From: Inia geoffrensis
Lineage: Eukaryota > Chordata > Mammalia > Artiodactyla > Iniidae
Length of the DNA: 64,000 bases
Assembly (NCBI GenBank): GCA_036417435.1
Contig: CM070916.1
Coordinates: 21,398,052 to 21,462,051, forward strand
Reading direction: 5' to 3'
Shown here piece by piece: positions 24,312 to 37,844 of the stretch. Numbering within the stretch: position 1 is the stretch's first letter; each line of letters opens with the position of its first letter. A program made the position numbers and the translations under genes. The notes beneath the pieces were generated by a model. It did no database searches, was not told the DNA's origin, and saw nothing but the letters and a program-made list of their open reading frames with translations.

Positions 24312-25164
24312 CATTTAAATGATTGATAATTGTGATACGTTGTCAACATGGTATATATTTATGTGTACAACTGCTTTCACATTTAAAATAAATCACCCAT
24401 TCAAAATAAATTAGTTAAATTCAGTTTCTGGCACATTCATTCTGGAAAAAGCCAAACCAGTTGTCCAGTGTTACGTATTAAAATACCTAAGGATATATCA
24501 GTGTACTGACTTATAAATAGGCACTTAAAAAAATCCTGCTATCATTCTAATTTTACAATAAAGGATAAAATTTTTACTGTTTGCAATTTCCCTCATGGTT
24601 TTCCTTGGGATGAAAGCCCTAAGGTCAAAAATGTTCCCTAACACTGAGTTATTCTATAAACGACACTCTCAAGTCGCCCTCCTGCCCCTTCTCTTTGTCA
24701 GCAGAAACAACTGCTGGTCGCTTTCATGCAGTCAATGCTGAATTTTGACAAGGAGGCAAAATGATGCAAAGCCAACACATGCCAGAAGAAGAATGCAAAA
24801 AATCTCACCTCAAACTGAGAGCACACAGTCAAGCAGTGGCAATGGGAGCGCTGACTCTAATCTTGATTTTGATGATCTCCCTCAGGTTTAAAAGCATGAC
24901 TAAAAATAATTCATTCTTTTCCATAAACTGACCTTGTGAACAAGTTACACAGATGATTATCAACCATAATAGATATTTTGAGTTTTAACACTTTTCCTCC
25001 TCCTCTTTTAGTTGTGTTTCTTTATTCTAGTAGCTTCTATAATGTTCCAAACTGTTGAAGTCTGTTTTTGTGTATGCAGATTATTAGTAAACCAGCTCTC
25101 CATTACTGCACATAGTTAAACAATCATGGTACTAAAAATAAATATACAAATATAGCAACAAAAT
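24312..25164. other. Unique DNA with a possible exon-like stretch
   Basis: Unrecognised except for the candidate at 24754-24885. Local CpG content rises at 24660-24855. Confidence 0.4.
24754..24885 (+). other. Exon-like open stretch of unknown identity
   Basis: In one plus-strand frame these bases are open and encode a polar segment ending SSGNGSADSNLDFDDLPQ, just before CAG|GTTTAA, a weak splice-donor match. A second frame starting at ATG 24761 is open for 56 codons to 24931 and contains a hydrophobic run (ALTLILILMISL). The minus strand has GAG|GTGAGA, a better donor. Competing readings make the call weak. A decayed exon, a non-coding exon or chance are all possible. I do not recognise the protein. 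Confidence 0.2.
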
Positions 25165-25430
25165 CTTTTTACAGAGCTTGCTAAATTTCAGGTATTGTGC
25201 TAAGGACTTTACATATATAATCCCTTTCACAACAACCCTATGAAGTATTTTTTTAAATTTTATATTTTATTCTGTAACCAAACTATGATGTATTGTAATC
25301 TCCATTGAGCAGATGAAGAGATTAAAAGTGAAAAAAAAATTGTCTCATAATTCACAACCAATAAGTGGAAGAGCTTTTCCTTTTCCCAGTCATATCTAAG
25401 GCTGAAGGCTGTTCTTTACCACTATGTTCC
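25165..25430 (-). mobile_element. MIR SINE relic
   Basis: ATTGTGCTAAGGACTTTACATATATAATCCC, CACAACAACCCTATGAAG and AATAAGTGGAAGAGC follow the reverse MIR order, with an AT-rich insertion after the middle. Confidence 0.7.
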
Positions 25431-27284
25431 TCTGCGTCCTAATAAAAGGCACTTTTGTCACTTGAGGGCTCTAAGAAACATCTATTTTAGAACTAAATAT
25501 TACAGGACAAGAATATTTGTGTTTTACTTTAAGTATTCTGTAGGGTACTTCGTATGAGTGATATGGATTTTGCTGTTTACAAACTACAAGATGATTAATA
25601 CAATGAATTCCTAGTGGGTAGGAAAATCCTGGGGCCCCAAAGTAGTTTTCTCCTCAGGAGAACCTGAGTTCTCACCAGCTGTTCATACCACTACTTCATT
25701 CCCTCTAAAGACCAAACTTCGGCCTTCTTGTACAGAAAAGTCTTTGCGTTGCCTTCTACTGGTTTAGAATACACAATTCTCAGTCAAAATAGATTACATT
25801 TTGGGGTGAAAATATGAATGTGGTATCTACATGATGCTGAACGAGCCATTGTTAAGGGAAACAATAAATAAATTAGCTTGTGCCATATAATACCTATCAT
25901 CCTCTTATTAATTTCAGATATGATGATATTAGTCCTTTTAATACAAAATTAGATTCTGTTGTCTTTTCAGATCAAAGTAAGTGAACATAAATGGTTGAAG
26001 AATAAAATCTATGAGGAAAAGTTAAAAATGTAGAGTTATATAAAATTGGACAAGACAAAGCTGTTAACACAAGACCCTAGCTTATAAATAATTATTTCAA
26101 GGAGAATAGAGCAAGAGATTTATACAGTAATACTACAATAAGAATGTAGATATTACACAAAAGAAAAAACTTCTCTATGGTAAAGGGAATTGGGCTCTGA
26201 AAGAAATTTATGAAATTTCCAATATGGAGATTTAAAAAAAATTAAGATCTTACAGAATCATCTCTGCTGAATAGTTTAATTGCTTAAGGCAAAGGAACTA
26301 GGACATATTACTTGAAGTTGCTGAATTTATGCTTTGAGATCTGATTATTCGTAATCATGGAAAGGCCATATTAGTCAGTGGTACATTATTGGTACAGTAT
26401 TCAAATCAGCATTATTTCCATAAAACATTTAACTACTGATTAAAATAAATTTAGACACACTTTCCTGAGTACCATTTTTATGTTGGCTCTAAAGTAGAAT
26501 ATTTTTTATTTGCTTAATAAATATTAACATATTGAGGAAAGTGGTTTTCAAAAAATTTTCGAGCCAAGTTAAACAAAGAAGTGGCAACATTTCGTTTTAC
26601 ATTTTCCAAAGGTACTTAACATTTTGGGGGATGTGTTCAAAATCTAGAATATTCCAGCCCACATTCCAGGAAATTATTTGGCAGTATTCAAATTATGAGC
26701 CTCAGGCACCAAATAACTCAGTAAAAATGTTGTGTCTCACTCATCGTGTAGACATGTGAATGTTTTTGAACTGTATTCATTTTGTCACATGCCAAATACT
26801 TTGAAATGGTCATAAGTAATATTTAACCAAAGCAAGTGTGTTGAAAGGCATTAATCTTTAAAGTGGTTTAGAGAGACTGCAGAGAGATATTACATAGCTA
26901 GAACATTTAGGTATGTAAATGTATACACATTCATTTATACACACACATACATACACATACACATATACATATAATTTTAATCACAATTTTGGTAGATGTT
27001 CCTATACAAAAAAGCTCTCTTTTTACTTTCTTTTGTCACATTTGGAAGTCAAGAGTAATTAGAGATAGTTTCATAAATTTTGAAATGACCTTACATTCTT
27101 TCTAATAGTAACTGTTGACATTTACAATAATATGAAGATTGGAAGGTCATCATTTAAGGGAATTATAAATGGCTAAAAGAATACTAAAATTATTATTTTA
27201 GGGTTGGAAAATTTGACATTTATTCACCCTCCTCAAAAAAAGGAACCCAAACTAGGGTATTATTGAGAATTGAGAATATCAAAG
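25431..27284. other. Unique AT-rich DNA
   Basis: No gene recognised. A small CA/TA-rich tract lies at 26935-26975. Confidence 0.45.
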
Positions 27285-27420
27285 TTAAATTCTTGTTCTG
27301 CTCTTAACTAGTTCTGTGTCATTGAAGAAGTCATTAAATTGCTTAGGACTCTTTATCTGCAAATTGAGGGAAATGGGCATTATAGGGCCCTTTACCACTT
27401 ACATCTATATCATTCTTCAC
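27285..27420 (+). mobile_element. MIR fragment
   Basis: TTCTGCTCTTAACTAGTTCTGTG, GTCATTAAATTGCTTAGGACTC and TCTGCAAATTGAGGGAAATGGG match the MIR middle. Confidence 0.6.
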
Positions 27421-29205
27421 CTCTGTTTTTTCCTAAACTACCTCTTATCTTTCCCCAAAAGGGGGGAGCAACACCCACTAAAATGTTCGTTATTCCAGTT
27501 GTACAGGGTTCATTAGTTAGTGGAAAGTCACGCTTAGGGAGATTAAGACATTCTTCTGTCAAAAACATGTGATACTGACTGTTTGGACAGAGCTTTCACA
27601 TTCTACAAATCGCTGTAAAATGTGTTATCTCACAAGGAGACATCCCACAGGCTGTGCAGTTAGGGTTAGGCTTGAGCAAATGACTGAAGGAGGGGTTGCC
27701 CTTTGGTTCTTATTAAATGACCTTTATATCTTCAGGAAGTGAGGAGAGACCATGGAATGTGCGTCAGAGGAGTGATGGCGGTATGCCCTTCTTGGTTCTG
27801 AGAAGAAAGTATATTGATGTAAATCCCATAGTGAATACCAGTGATTAAAATGACAGTGTTTATACATTGCCCTTACTTCTGAAAGAAGGATATTTTTGTC
27901 AGAAGTGTGGAAGCTTTGAACAGGCTATAAACTGAATACTTGGATCAAAGTAAATGGTTTGGTAATTTTTACCTTGTGTGCAAGGAAAAAAGAGTGAGTG
28001 GTTATTTGGTTTTCGATATGTTTAAAGATCCAGATCTGTTATCATGTCTCTGGAATTGGAATTGATAATAAGGTGAGAACTGGCCAACATATCTAGTCAG
28101 GACAAATTTTAAATTCTAGCAACATGATATAAAGTGATGGGAAATGTAAACCATGGCAGCTGATGCTCTGTCATGTCTTTACTTTCTCCTCTCTTCCCTA
28201 ATGGCACAAATTATTTGAATGCATACTTATCTAGAGTAAAATGGCAAAGAAAAAGGGGAAATTAATAGACATGCATTTAGAAAACATGTAGGTAGAGAGG
28301 GTGGGTATTTTTTTTTTATTGGAATGACTCTATGGTAGGGTCAGGGCTAACAAACCCCGACATTTTTATAGGACTCAACAATAAGATGGGCAAAACAATT
28401 ATAAAATAGAAATCCACTGAAAGGATCCCTCTGAAATGTGGTGCACATTACCACCTACCACCCCTCATTTCTTACCTGATTTTGCTTACACTTCATTTTC
28501 AATACCTTGTGCCTTTAAATTCATTTCCCAGACATTTCTGTTTCCTTCCTCCTGTTCCAATGCAAATTTTTAAATATCATGTGCAGCATTTCTCATGCCA
28601 TCTTTTCAAAAAAAATTTTAAGATTATCTGATTAGCTATCATGTGTTAATATGGTCATGGAATAAAAAAACAATGTCTGGCTCATGTAAACATGAAGTAA
28701 TTTTGGATGAATGAATATATAGAGCAATGTATAACGTAACATATAAACATTGTATATTAATATGTGTTCCCCTGGACACAGTAGCTTAATCTGAGATTTT
28801 TAAGTGGATGAGAGGAAGATTTTCTGGACAGTAGAGATTTTAGAGTATGTGAAATCAGCATGAGGCAAGCCACCTTCCCACTTATGTATATGTCAAAGAC
28901 ATTTATACACCCTCATTTACTCTAGGAAGGGGGAAGTAAGCTACAAAGGGATTTTTGTTTCACTGAAAGAAAAGTTTAAGTCTGATAAGAAGTCTTGCTA
29001 AATATTCCAACAGATTGCTAAAGAAAACATAACTGGAATCTTTTCTGAAGGCCTTTCTAATTGACCTATTCCTGATGACTTTTACGCAAACTTTCTTAGA
29101 GACAAAGCATAGAAGAGGTGAAGAATGTAGCATATTACATATTTGAGGACTGGAGTTCATATAGAACAGTTAATAGATACAAATCATAAAGTTACTTTTA
29201 TTTCT
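27421..29205. other. Unique DNA
   Basis: No repeat or gene recognised. Confidence 0.45.
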
Positions 29206-29869
29206 TTAAAAATTTTTTTATTTTTTATTGGAGTACAGTTGATTAACAATGTATTAGTTTCAGGTATAAGCAAAGTGATCCAGTTGTACATGTACATGCA
29301 TCTATTATTTTTCAAATTATTTTCCCATTTAGGTTATTACAGAATATTGAGCAGAGTTCCCTGTGCTATACAGTAGGTCCTTGTGGTTATCTATTTTACA
29401 TATAGCAGCGTGTACATGTCAATTCCAAACTCCCAGTCTATCCCTCCCTGCCACCTTCCCACCTGGTAACCATAAGTTAGTTCTCTAGGTCTGTGAGTCT
29501 GTCTGTTTTGTAAATAAGTTCATTTGTATCATTATTTTTAGATTCTGCCTGTAAGCAATATCATGATATTTGTTTTTCTCTGTCTCACTTACTTCACTTA
29601 GTATGACAATCTCCAGGTCCATCCATGTTGCTGCAAATGACTTTATTTCATTCTGTTTAATGGCTCAGTAATATTCCATTGTACGTATGTACCACACCTT
29701 CTTTATCCATTCCTCTGTCGATGGACATTTAGGTTGCTTACACGTCTTGGCTATTGTAAACAGTGCTGCAATGAACATCGGGGTGCATATATCTTTTTGA
29801 ACCATGTTTTTCACCAGAAATACGCCCAGAAGTGGGATTGCTGGATCATATGGTGGGTCTATTTTTAGT

Positions 29870-30235
29870 TTTTTTTTTTAATATTTTAATTTTATTGGAG
29901 TATAGTTGATTTACAATGTTGTATTCGTTTCAGGTATACACCAAAGTGATTCAGTTATACATATACATATATTCACTCTTTTTTAGATTACTTTCTCATA
30001 TAGGGTATCACAGAATATTGGGTAGAGTTCCCCGTGCTACACAGTAGGTCCCCATCAGTCATCTATCTTATGATATAGTAGTAAGCATGTGTTCATCCCA
30101 AGCTCCTGATTTATCCCCCCACCCCACTACCTTTACCCTTTGGTAACCATAAGTTTGTTTTCTATAAGTGTGCTTCTGTTTTGTAAATATGTTCATTTGT
30201 ATCATTTAAAAAAAAAAATTAGTTCCACATGTGAG
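29870..30235 (-). mobile_element. LINE-1 3' end nested in the large L1
   Basis: A second ATTTTATTGGAGTATAGTTG block appears just after ATTTTTAG of the host element, runs about 360 bases through a 3'UTR and stops at TTCCACATGTGAG. The host ORF2 resumes at ACATCCATACTGTTCTG. Same orientation as the host. Confidence 0.85.
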
Positions 30236-33200
30236 AAACATCCATACTGTTCTGTATAGTGGCAGTACCAATTTACATTTCCACCAAGAGTGTGGGAGGG
30301 TTCCCTTTCCTCCACACCCTCTCCAGAATTTATTTTTGACGATGGCCATTCTGACTGGTATGAGGTGATATCTCATTGTAGTTTTGATTCACATTTCTCT
30401 AATAATTAGCAATGTTGATCATCTTTTCATGTGCCTCTTGGCCATCTGTATATCTTCTTCAGAGAAATGTCTATTTAGGTGTTCTGCCAATTTTTTGATT
30501 GGGTTATTTGATTTTTTTATATTGAGCCATATGTGGTGTTTGTAAATGTTGGAGATTAATCCCGTCAGTCGCATGGTTTGCAAATAATATATTCTCCCAT
30601 TCTGTGGGTTGTCTTCTCGTTTTGTTTATGGTTTCCTTTGCTATGCAAAAGCTTTTGAGTTTAATTAGGTCCCATTTGTTTATTTTTGTTTTTCATTACT
30701 CTAGGAGATGGATTGAAATAGATACTGCTGCAATTTATGCAAAGAGTTTTCTTCCTATGTTTTCCTCTGGGAGTTTTATAGTATCCAGTCTTACATTTAG
30801 GTCTTTTATCCATTTTGAGTTTATTTTTGTGTATGGTGTTAAAAAATGTTCTAATTTCACTTTTTACATGTAGCTGTCCAGTTTCCCCAGCACCAATTAT
30901 TGAAGAGACTGTCCTTCCTCCATTTTATAGTTCTGTCTCTTTTGCCGTAGATTAATTGATCATAGGTGCGTGGGTTTATTTCTGTGCTTTCTATCCTGTT
31001 CCATTGATCTATATTTCTGGTTTTGTGCCAGAATCATACTGTTTTAATGATTAGCTTTGTAGTATAGTCTGAAGTCAGGGAGCCTGATTCCTCCAGCTCA
31101 GCTTTTCTTTCTCAGGATTGCTTTGGCTATTCGGGGTCTTTTGTGTTTCCATACAAATTTTAAAATTATTTGCTCTACTTGTGTGAAAAATTCCATTGGT
31201 AATTTGATGGAGATTGCATTGACTCTGTAGATTGCCTTGAGTAGTATAGTCATTTTGACAATATTGATTCTTCCAATCCAAGAACATGGTATATTTTTCC
31301 ATCTTGTGTCATCTTCAATTTCTTTCATCAGCATCTTACAGTTTTTGGAGTACAGGTCTTTTGCCTCCTTAGGTAGGTTTATTTCTAGGTATTTGATTCT
31401 TTTTGATGTGATTATAAATGAGATTATTTCTTTAATTTCTCTTTCTGCTCTTTCATTGTTAGTGTGTAGAAATGCAACAGACTTCTGTGTATTAATTTTG
31501 TATCCTGCAACTTTACCAAATTCATTGATGATCTCTAGTTGTTTTCTGGTAGCATCTTTAAGATTTTCATGTATAATATCATGTTATCTGCCAACAGTGA
31601 CAGTTTTACTTCTTCTTTTCCAATTTGTTTTTCTTTTATTTCTTTTTCTTCTCTGATTGCTGTGGCTAGGACTTCCAAAACTATGTTGAATAAAAGTGGT
31701 GAGAGTGGACATCCTTGTCTTGTTCCTAATCTTAGAGGGAATGCTTTCACCTTTTCTCCATTACATATAATGTTAGCTGTAGGTTTCTCATTTATGGCCT
31801 TTATTATGTTGAGGTAGGTTCCCTCTATGCCCACTTTCTGGAGAATTTTTATCATAAAGGTGTTGAATTTTGTCAAAAGCTTTTTCTGCATCTATTGAGA
31901 TGATCATATGGTTTCTATTCTTCAATTTGTTATTGTGGTGTATCACACTGATTGATTTGCAGATACTGAAAGATTCTTGCATCCCTGGGATAAATCCCAC
32001 TTGATCATGGTATATGATCCTTTTAAGTTACTGTTGGATTAAGTTTACTTGTACTTTGTTGAGGATTTTTACGTCTATGTTCATCAGTGATATTGGCCTG
32101 TAATTTTCTTATTTTGTGGTATCTTTGTCTGGTTTTGATATCAGGGTGATGGTGGCCTCACAGAATGAGTTTGGGAGTAGTCCTTCCCATGCAATTTTCT
32201 GGAAGAGTTTCAGAAGGATAGGTATTAACTCTTCTCTAAATGTTTGATAGAATTCACCTAACTGGTCCTGGACTTTTGTTTGTTGGGATTTTTTAAATCA
32301 CAGTTTCAATTTCAGTACTTGTTATTGGTCTGTTTATATTTTCTATTTCTTCCTGGTTCTGTCTTGGGAGATTGTACTTTTCTATGAATTTGTCCATTTT
32401 TTCTAGGTTGTCCATTTTATTGGTGTGTAGTTGCTTTTAAATAGTAATCTTTAATGATCCTTTGTATTTCTGTGTTGTCCATTGTACCTTCTCCTTTTTC
32501 ATTTCTAATTTTATTGATCTGAGTCCTCTCCCTTTTCTTCTTGATGATTCTGGCTAAAGGTTTATCAATTTTTTTTTTAATCTTTTCAAAGAGCTAGCTT
32601 TTAGTTTCATTGATCTTTTCTATTGTTTTCTCCACCTCTATTTCATTTATTTCTGCTCTGATCTTTATGACTTATTTCCTTCTACTAACTCGGGGTTTTG
32701 TTTGTTCTTCTTTCTCTAGTTACTTTAAGTGTAAAGTTAAGTTGTTTATCTGAGATTTTTCTTGTTTCCTGATGTAAGATTGTATTGCTATATACTTTTA
32801 GAACTCTTTGTGCCACAACCTATAGGTTTCTGATTGTTGTTCTTTCCTCTTCATTTGTCTCTAGGTATTTTTTGATTTCCTCTTTGATTTCTTCAGTGAT
32901 TCATTGGTTGTTTAGTAGCATATTGTTTAGCTTCCACATGTTTGTGTTTTTTCCAGTTTTTTTTTCTTGAAGTTGATTTCTAATCTCATAGTATTGTGGT
33001 CAGAAAACATGTTTAATATGATTTCAATTTTGTTAAGTTTATTGAGGCTCTCTTTATGGCCCAGCAAGTGATCAATCATGGAGAATGTTCCATGCGCACT
33101 TGAGAAGAATGTGTATTCTGCTGCTTTTGGATGGAATGCTCTATAAATATCAATTAATTCCATCTGGTCTAATATGTATTAAGGGCTGTGTTTCCTTATT

Positions 33201-33527
33201 CATTTTCTGTTTGGATGATTTGTCCATTGATGAAAGTGGGGTGTTAAAGTCCCTCACTATTATTGTGTTACTCTCCATTTCTCCTTTTATGGCTTCTGGA
33301 GTGCTCCTATGTTGGGTGCATTTATGTTTACAATTGTTATGTCTTCTCCTTGGATTGATCCTTTGATCATTATGTAGTGTCCTTCTTTGTCTCTTGTGAC
33401 AGTCTTTATTTTAAAGTCTATTTTGTCTGATATGAGTATTGCTACTCCAGCTTTCGATTTCCCTTTGCATGGAATACCTTTTTTCATCCTCTCACTTTCA
33501 GTCTATATGTATCCCTAGATCTGAAGT
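30236..33527 (-). pseudogene. LINE-1 ORF2 pseudogene (endonuclease/RT)
   Basis: ORF2 makes the nicking endonuclease and reverse transcriptase that copy L1 RNA at a target site. Read from 33487 downwards: endonuclease motif KAGVAILISDKIDF (33287-33487); PKAAEYTFFSSAHGTFS (near 33130); RT motifs GFIPGMQ and [15 protein letters not shown] (31788-32000); [16 protein letters not shown] (31535-31891); then [10 protein letters not shown] (31098-31334). The catalytic FADD box of the RT reads LADN, losing one aspartate. The frame is broken by many stops and shifts and is interrupted by the nested L1, so no protein can be made. Confidence 0.9.
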
Positions 33528-35892
33528 TTTTAGCGTTTTCTTGTGGCAATATGTATTTATAATTAAATTATTGTCATTTTAATTTTTGAGTGTTTTGTAT
33601 TTTGGTTTGTTTAATAGCCATCTGACCATAAATTAGAAATATTTCAATACCATGAAAAGGAAAATTTGCCACAGCCTAACCCAAAAGTTAGGTTTTTCCT
33701 TTGTAAAAGTTGAAAATTGCAGCAAGGGAATCATATTTCATATCTAGTATGAAATTTAAATACTAAATTAAAAACAGATATGAAAATTCCACAAACAGCT
33801 GAGATAATATTCCTGTCTGAATACCTTGTATTTTTATATCCTGAGAAATAAATTTGCTTGAATTACAGTGTAGGTTATCATCACATAAGGCAAACTAATT
33901 TTCCCTTCTCAAATACCCTAGAAAATCTTCAGTAGGGAGAACTGAGGATTCCTTTCAATTTCCAGGAAGAAAAAAATGGAAACCAAAAAAGCACTGTATT
34001 CTGTCTGCATCAATTTAGTAAAATTATGAAAAAGCAGAGAAAGTGCCTGCTTTTGCTGACTATTGTGTCCTGCAAATTGCTGACTACCTTTCATATTATG
34101 ATGCTCAACAAATATCCATAAACTCTGTCTGATATTGGAATTTGATAGATCCACAAAACTATGCTTAGGCTCATGGATCCAGTTTTCCCAGGGGGAGATT
34201 TTCTCCTCAGTACTGTTGTGAATGCCGAGTCTAACACACATGAAGCAGCATGGCTTGCTGGTGTTGAATGATATACTAGTGTTTAGGGGTAGGAATTTAG
34301 TACTGAGAGTTATTAAGAGAGATGAGGAGAAAGGTTAGGAATGAAGAGGGAAGGAATTAATACTATTCATTCCATAGTCTAGACTGTATCTTTCTATCAC
34401 ATTTAATGCCTAGCACTTAGTAGTTACTCTACAATTTTTTTGGAAACATTGGTTGAACTTTCAAAACATTTTCACGTCATTGAAAATTGAGATAGATTTT
34501 ATTTTCTCCTTCCTTTAAGAGATGGAAGGGCTGAGCTCAAAAGCATAAATGGCTTATGTAAATTTATACAATTAGTGAGTGACAGAACATGATTCAAGGT
34601 GAGATTTGTTGGATCCTCAAACCTATCTTCTTTTGGTACCCCCTAAGGAAGGCAAACTATTTGCATAAGAAACAAGAGAGAAAATGTAGCAGTTGAAAGT
34701 ATAAAAGATGCATTGTCATGTAATTATTGAACTGGAAAGACTCTTATGTGTTTGAATTGCCTTATTTTAAAGATGAGAAAATAAATCAATAAACAGGTTA
34801 ATTAAGAAACACGTTAATAAGGTTAATAAATCAAGAAACAGGATAATGAGTCAAAAGTACAATAACAGAAGGTCTTCATATTTTAAGTGATCACAAATCT
34901 TTCAGAAGGCTGAAATTCTTTGTTGAGTTCTGCAATTATGTTTTTGAAGACAGGTTTTACATTTAGCGAGTAAATCGACATTCATTATTATTAGCCTTGA
35001 TATTTTGATCCTCTAATCAGAAACCAAGATAGAAAGCTTTAGAAAAGTTCTCAGCGTCATCACTGTCAAAAATGTGGTCACCATTCTTTGAAATGTATTC
35101 ATATTTCTTTTTCATCTATTATGTGGTCAACTCTTGTTAAGGTTCCATGCATGCTTTAAAAAAAAGCATATATTTTATATTTGTGGAATTCAGGTTTCTC
35201 TATAAGAGAACGTTGTTGTTGCTGGTTTTTAACTTCACATTGTCTGTATCCTTGTAGACCATTTTTTCTACGTTTAATCATCAGCTGAGAGAGATATTTT
35301 GACATGCCCCTGTATTTCCTTGTAATTTCTCATGATTTTTAAAAACATTTATTTATGGTTTTAGGTGCACACAAATTCAAAATTGGTATATGTTCTCACT
35401 GGCCTCTTCCTTTATCTTATTATGTAATACCCCTTCTTTTCCTTTCTAGTGTTTTATATTTAAATTCAATATCAAAGTATACATTTATTTCTCATGCTTG
35501 TCAGCAATAGATATGCACTTTTAATCAAAAACCTCATGTCATTCTTTATATCTGGAAAATTCGCAATCATTCTTAAAATATTATTTCTACCATCCAATTT
35601 TTTCTCTCCTATTAAACATATTGTGGCAGTTCTAACCTGTTTTCTATGTTTAAAATTTTTGTTTCATTTAAAACTCTTTCATTAAAAAAATTTACTGTAT
35701 CCTATATTACTCATGTATTATTTTACATCTTACTATTTTCATTTGACTGATTTAAGATCAATTTAATTGTATGCATTTAATTTTGTTTTCATTTTAATAA
35801 TTACATTTTTTAATTTCCTAGTTTTCTAAGGGAATTTTTTTGGCCTACTTCCTCTTGGTTCATATATATCTATTTTTGTTTCAAAATTTATC
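33528..35892. other. Unique AT-rich DNA
   Basis: No gene recognised. It includes a weak MIR (34495-34620). Open frames at 33918-34241 (minus) and 35494-35685 (plus) have no known motif. Confidence 0.45.
34495..34620 (-). mobile_element. Weak MIR fragment
   Basis: A stretch like ...GAGATGGAAGGGCTGAGCTC followed by ACAATTAGTGAGTGACAGAAC resembles the reverse MIR core. Confidence 0.4.
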
Positions 35893-36096
35893 TTTTTTTT
35901 TTTGCGGTACGTGGGCCTCTCACTGTTGTGGCCTCTCCCGCTGCGGAGCACAGGCTCTGGACGCGCGGGCCTAGCAGCCATGGCTCACGGGCCCAGCTGC
36001 TCCGTGGCATGTGGGATCCTCCCGGACTGGGGCATGAACCCACGTCCCCTGCATTGGCAGGCAAACTCTCAACCACTGCGTCACCAGGGAAGCCCT
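35893..36096 (-). mobile_element. CHR-type SINE with duplication
   Basis: T tail, TTGCGGTACGTGGGCCTCTC, ending TCACCAGGGAAGCCC. AAAATTTATC flanks it at 35883-35892 and 36097-36106. Confidence 0.96.
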
Positions 36097-36604
36097 AAAA
36101 TTTATCATTTTTAAAGCAATAAGTGTTATTAATTTTATACTTTTGGGTCATAACTTTCATATTTTAAAGACAGTTTCTAATTACTCTTCCATTTTGACAG
36201 TGAATTTATTTTTCAACTGGTGATTTTGTTGGTCATTTTTCTTTTAATTTTTCTCCTGCCATTGGGAGTGTTATTGTAGGAAGCTTATGTTGAATTCAAT
36301 ATTCCCTCTGCTTCAAGTCCAATAATCAGTTCCAAATTGTTCACCAAGGGCTCCTTTCCTTACACAAATTTGGTAAGAGATTAATTTGGAGCAAGTTCCA
36401 TCCAGGTGGCTTTTCATGCTTTCTTCAGGTATATTTACCTGTGTAGAAGCTGAAGTTCCAGTCAGCTGGGCAGCCGTGTTCAGGCTTTTTCCAGTTAACA
36501 GTGAGGTTCTTTGGATACCCATGTAGAACACTGAGTCTGTCTGTACTCCTGCACCATGCTCATGGTTCTTGGGTTCCTCACTACCCCACAAGTAACTCTT
36601 CTTG
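36097..36604. other. Unique DNA
   Basis: No repeat recognised. The open frame at 36313-36591 (minus, 92 codons) has no known motif. Confidence 0.4.
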
Positions 36605-36956
36605 CTTTTTATTTTTTATTGAAGTATAGTTGACTTACAGTATTAGTTGCAGGTGTACAACATAGTGATTCAATATTTTTATAGATTATGCACTATACAA
36701 AATTATTACAATATTACTGGCTATATTCCCTGTGCTGCACATTACATCCCTGTGACTTATTTATTTTATAACTGTTAGTTTTTACCTCTTAATCCCCTTC
36801 ACTTATTTTGCATCCTTCTGGCAACTGCTAGTTCTCTGTATCAGTGAATCTGTTTCAGTTTTGTCATACTTGCTCATTTGTTTTTCAGATTTCACATATA
36901 AATGAAAACACAAAATATTTGTCTTTCTCAGACTTATTTCACTAAATGAAATAACT
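36605..36956 (-). mobile_element. LINE-1 3' end fragment
   Basis: TTTTTTATTGAAGTATAGTTGACTTACAG to CAGACTTATTTCACTAAATG is a reverse L1 3' end, related to 11943-12345. Confidence 0.85.
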
Positions 36957-37199
36957 AACTCTTCATACTCTTGGATCAAAATGCTAGAGGATTGAAGCTT
37001 AATGTCAGAGTTCTCACCACTCTGGGTTTTTGTTCCCTTTCTGATCCAGAGAGTATTACTTTGCTTTTGAGTGTGGCTACATTTGGTATTTATTATTTAT
37101 TTATTTTATTTTATAATTTATGTACTGTGTTTGGAGTGGATGTGGAAGTTCAAAGCATAAATTCAAAGCACTATTTTACAACAATAATTTACCAAAAGT

Positions 37200-37440
37200 T
37201 TCACATAATTCTCTATACTACTGCCAATATTATATTTCTAACAATCAGATTCAACTTTATCTCTGCTCTGTTTAAACACTTCCACTGGCTCTTTCATCTC
37301 AATATATGTCAGTCTCCTTTGGGCAGCATCTAAGTTCCCTGACATTCCCAAGCAAGACCTAATCTATTTGTCTAATCATCTCCTACTATACCTCTCTGAC
37401 TCCTTAGCCACAGAAAAACTACATTATCCAAGCAGGTCCA
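37200..37440 (+). mobile_element. LINE-2 fragment
   Basis: TTTAAACACTTCCACTGGCTC, ATTCCCAAGCAAGACCTAATC and ATCATCTCCTACTATACCTCTCTGAC follow the L2 order. Confidence 0.5.
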
Positions 37441-37844
37441 CCTGCCAAAATCATACACATATTTCAGTCCAAATATTTCATCCAAATAAAAAAAAAACTT
37501 TGAAAGGTCACTGGAATTAAATAATGCCCATGACTTTATTCAGCACTCTCTATATCCTGCATTTTATTATAATCCACTATATTTCTTTTCATCGTGGGAT
37601 TATAAACGTCCTTCATGTGAAAAGCCCTGGCTTATTTGTATAAACATTTTATATAATCATTATAGGTCAATTGGCCAAATTATTGACATTTGGAATCAGC
37701 TCTACCAATTTCTAATATATATTCCAATTCAGTATTACAACATTCAACACTGGGGAATATTTACTCTCCATATTTTGAGAAAGATTGATTTTTTGAGTAA
37801 TTGAGACCTTAGGAAGCACATGTAATCTCAGCAATGAAAACTCA

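Larger units (their letters stand above)
29206..33527 (-). mobile_element. Large 5'-truncated LINE-1
   Basis: The biggest element lying wholly inside the window. Its 3'UTR begins at 29206 on the plus strand (TTTTTTATTGGAGTACAG), followed by nearly all of ORF2 in reverse, ending inside the endonuclease domain at TCCCTAGATCTGAAG (33527). ORF1, the 5'UTR and the extreme N-terminus of ORF2 are missing. A second L1 end is inserted at about 29870-30235. Confidence 0.95.

Noticed and set aside
31237..31656. 139-codon plus-strand frame
   Set aside because: Antisense shadow of the L1 ORF2 reverse-transcriptase region.
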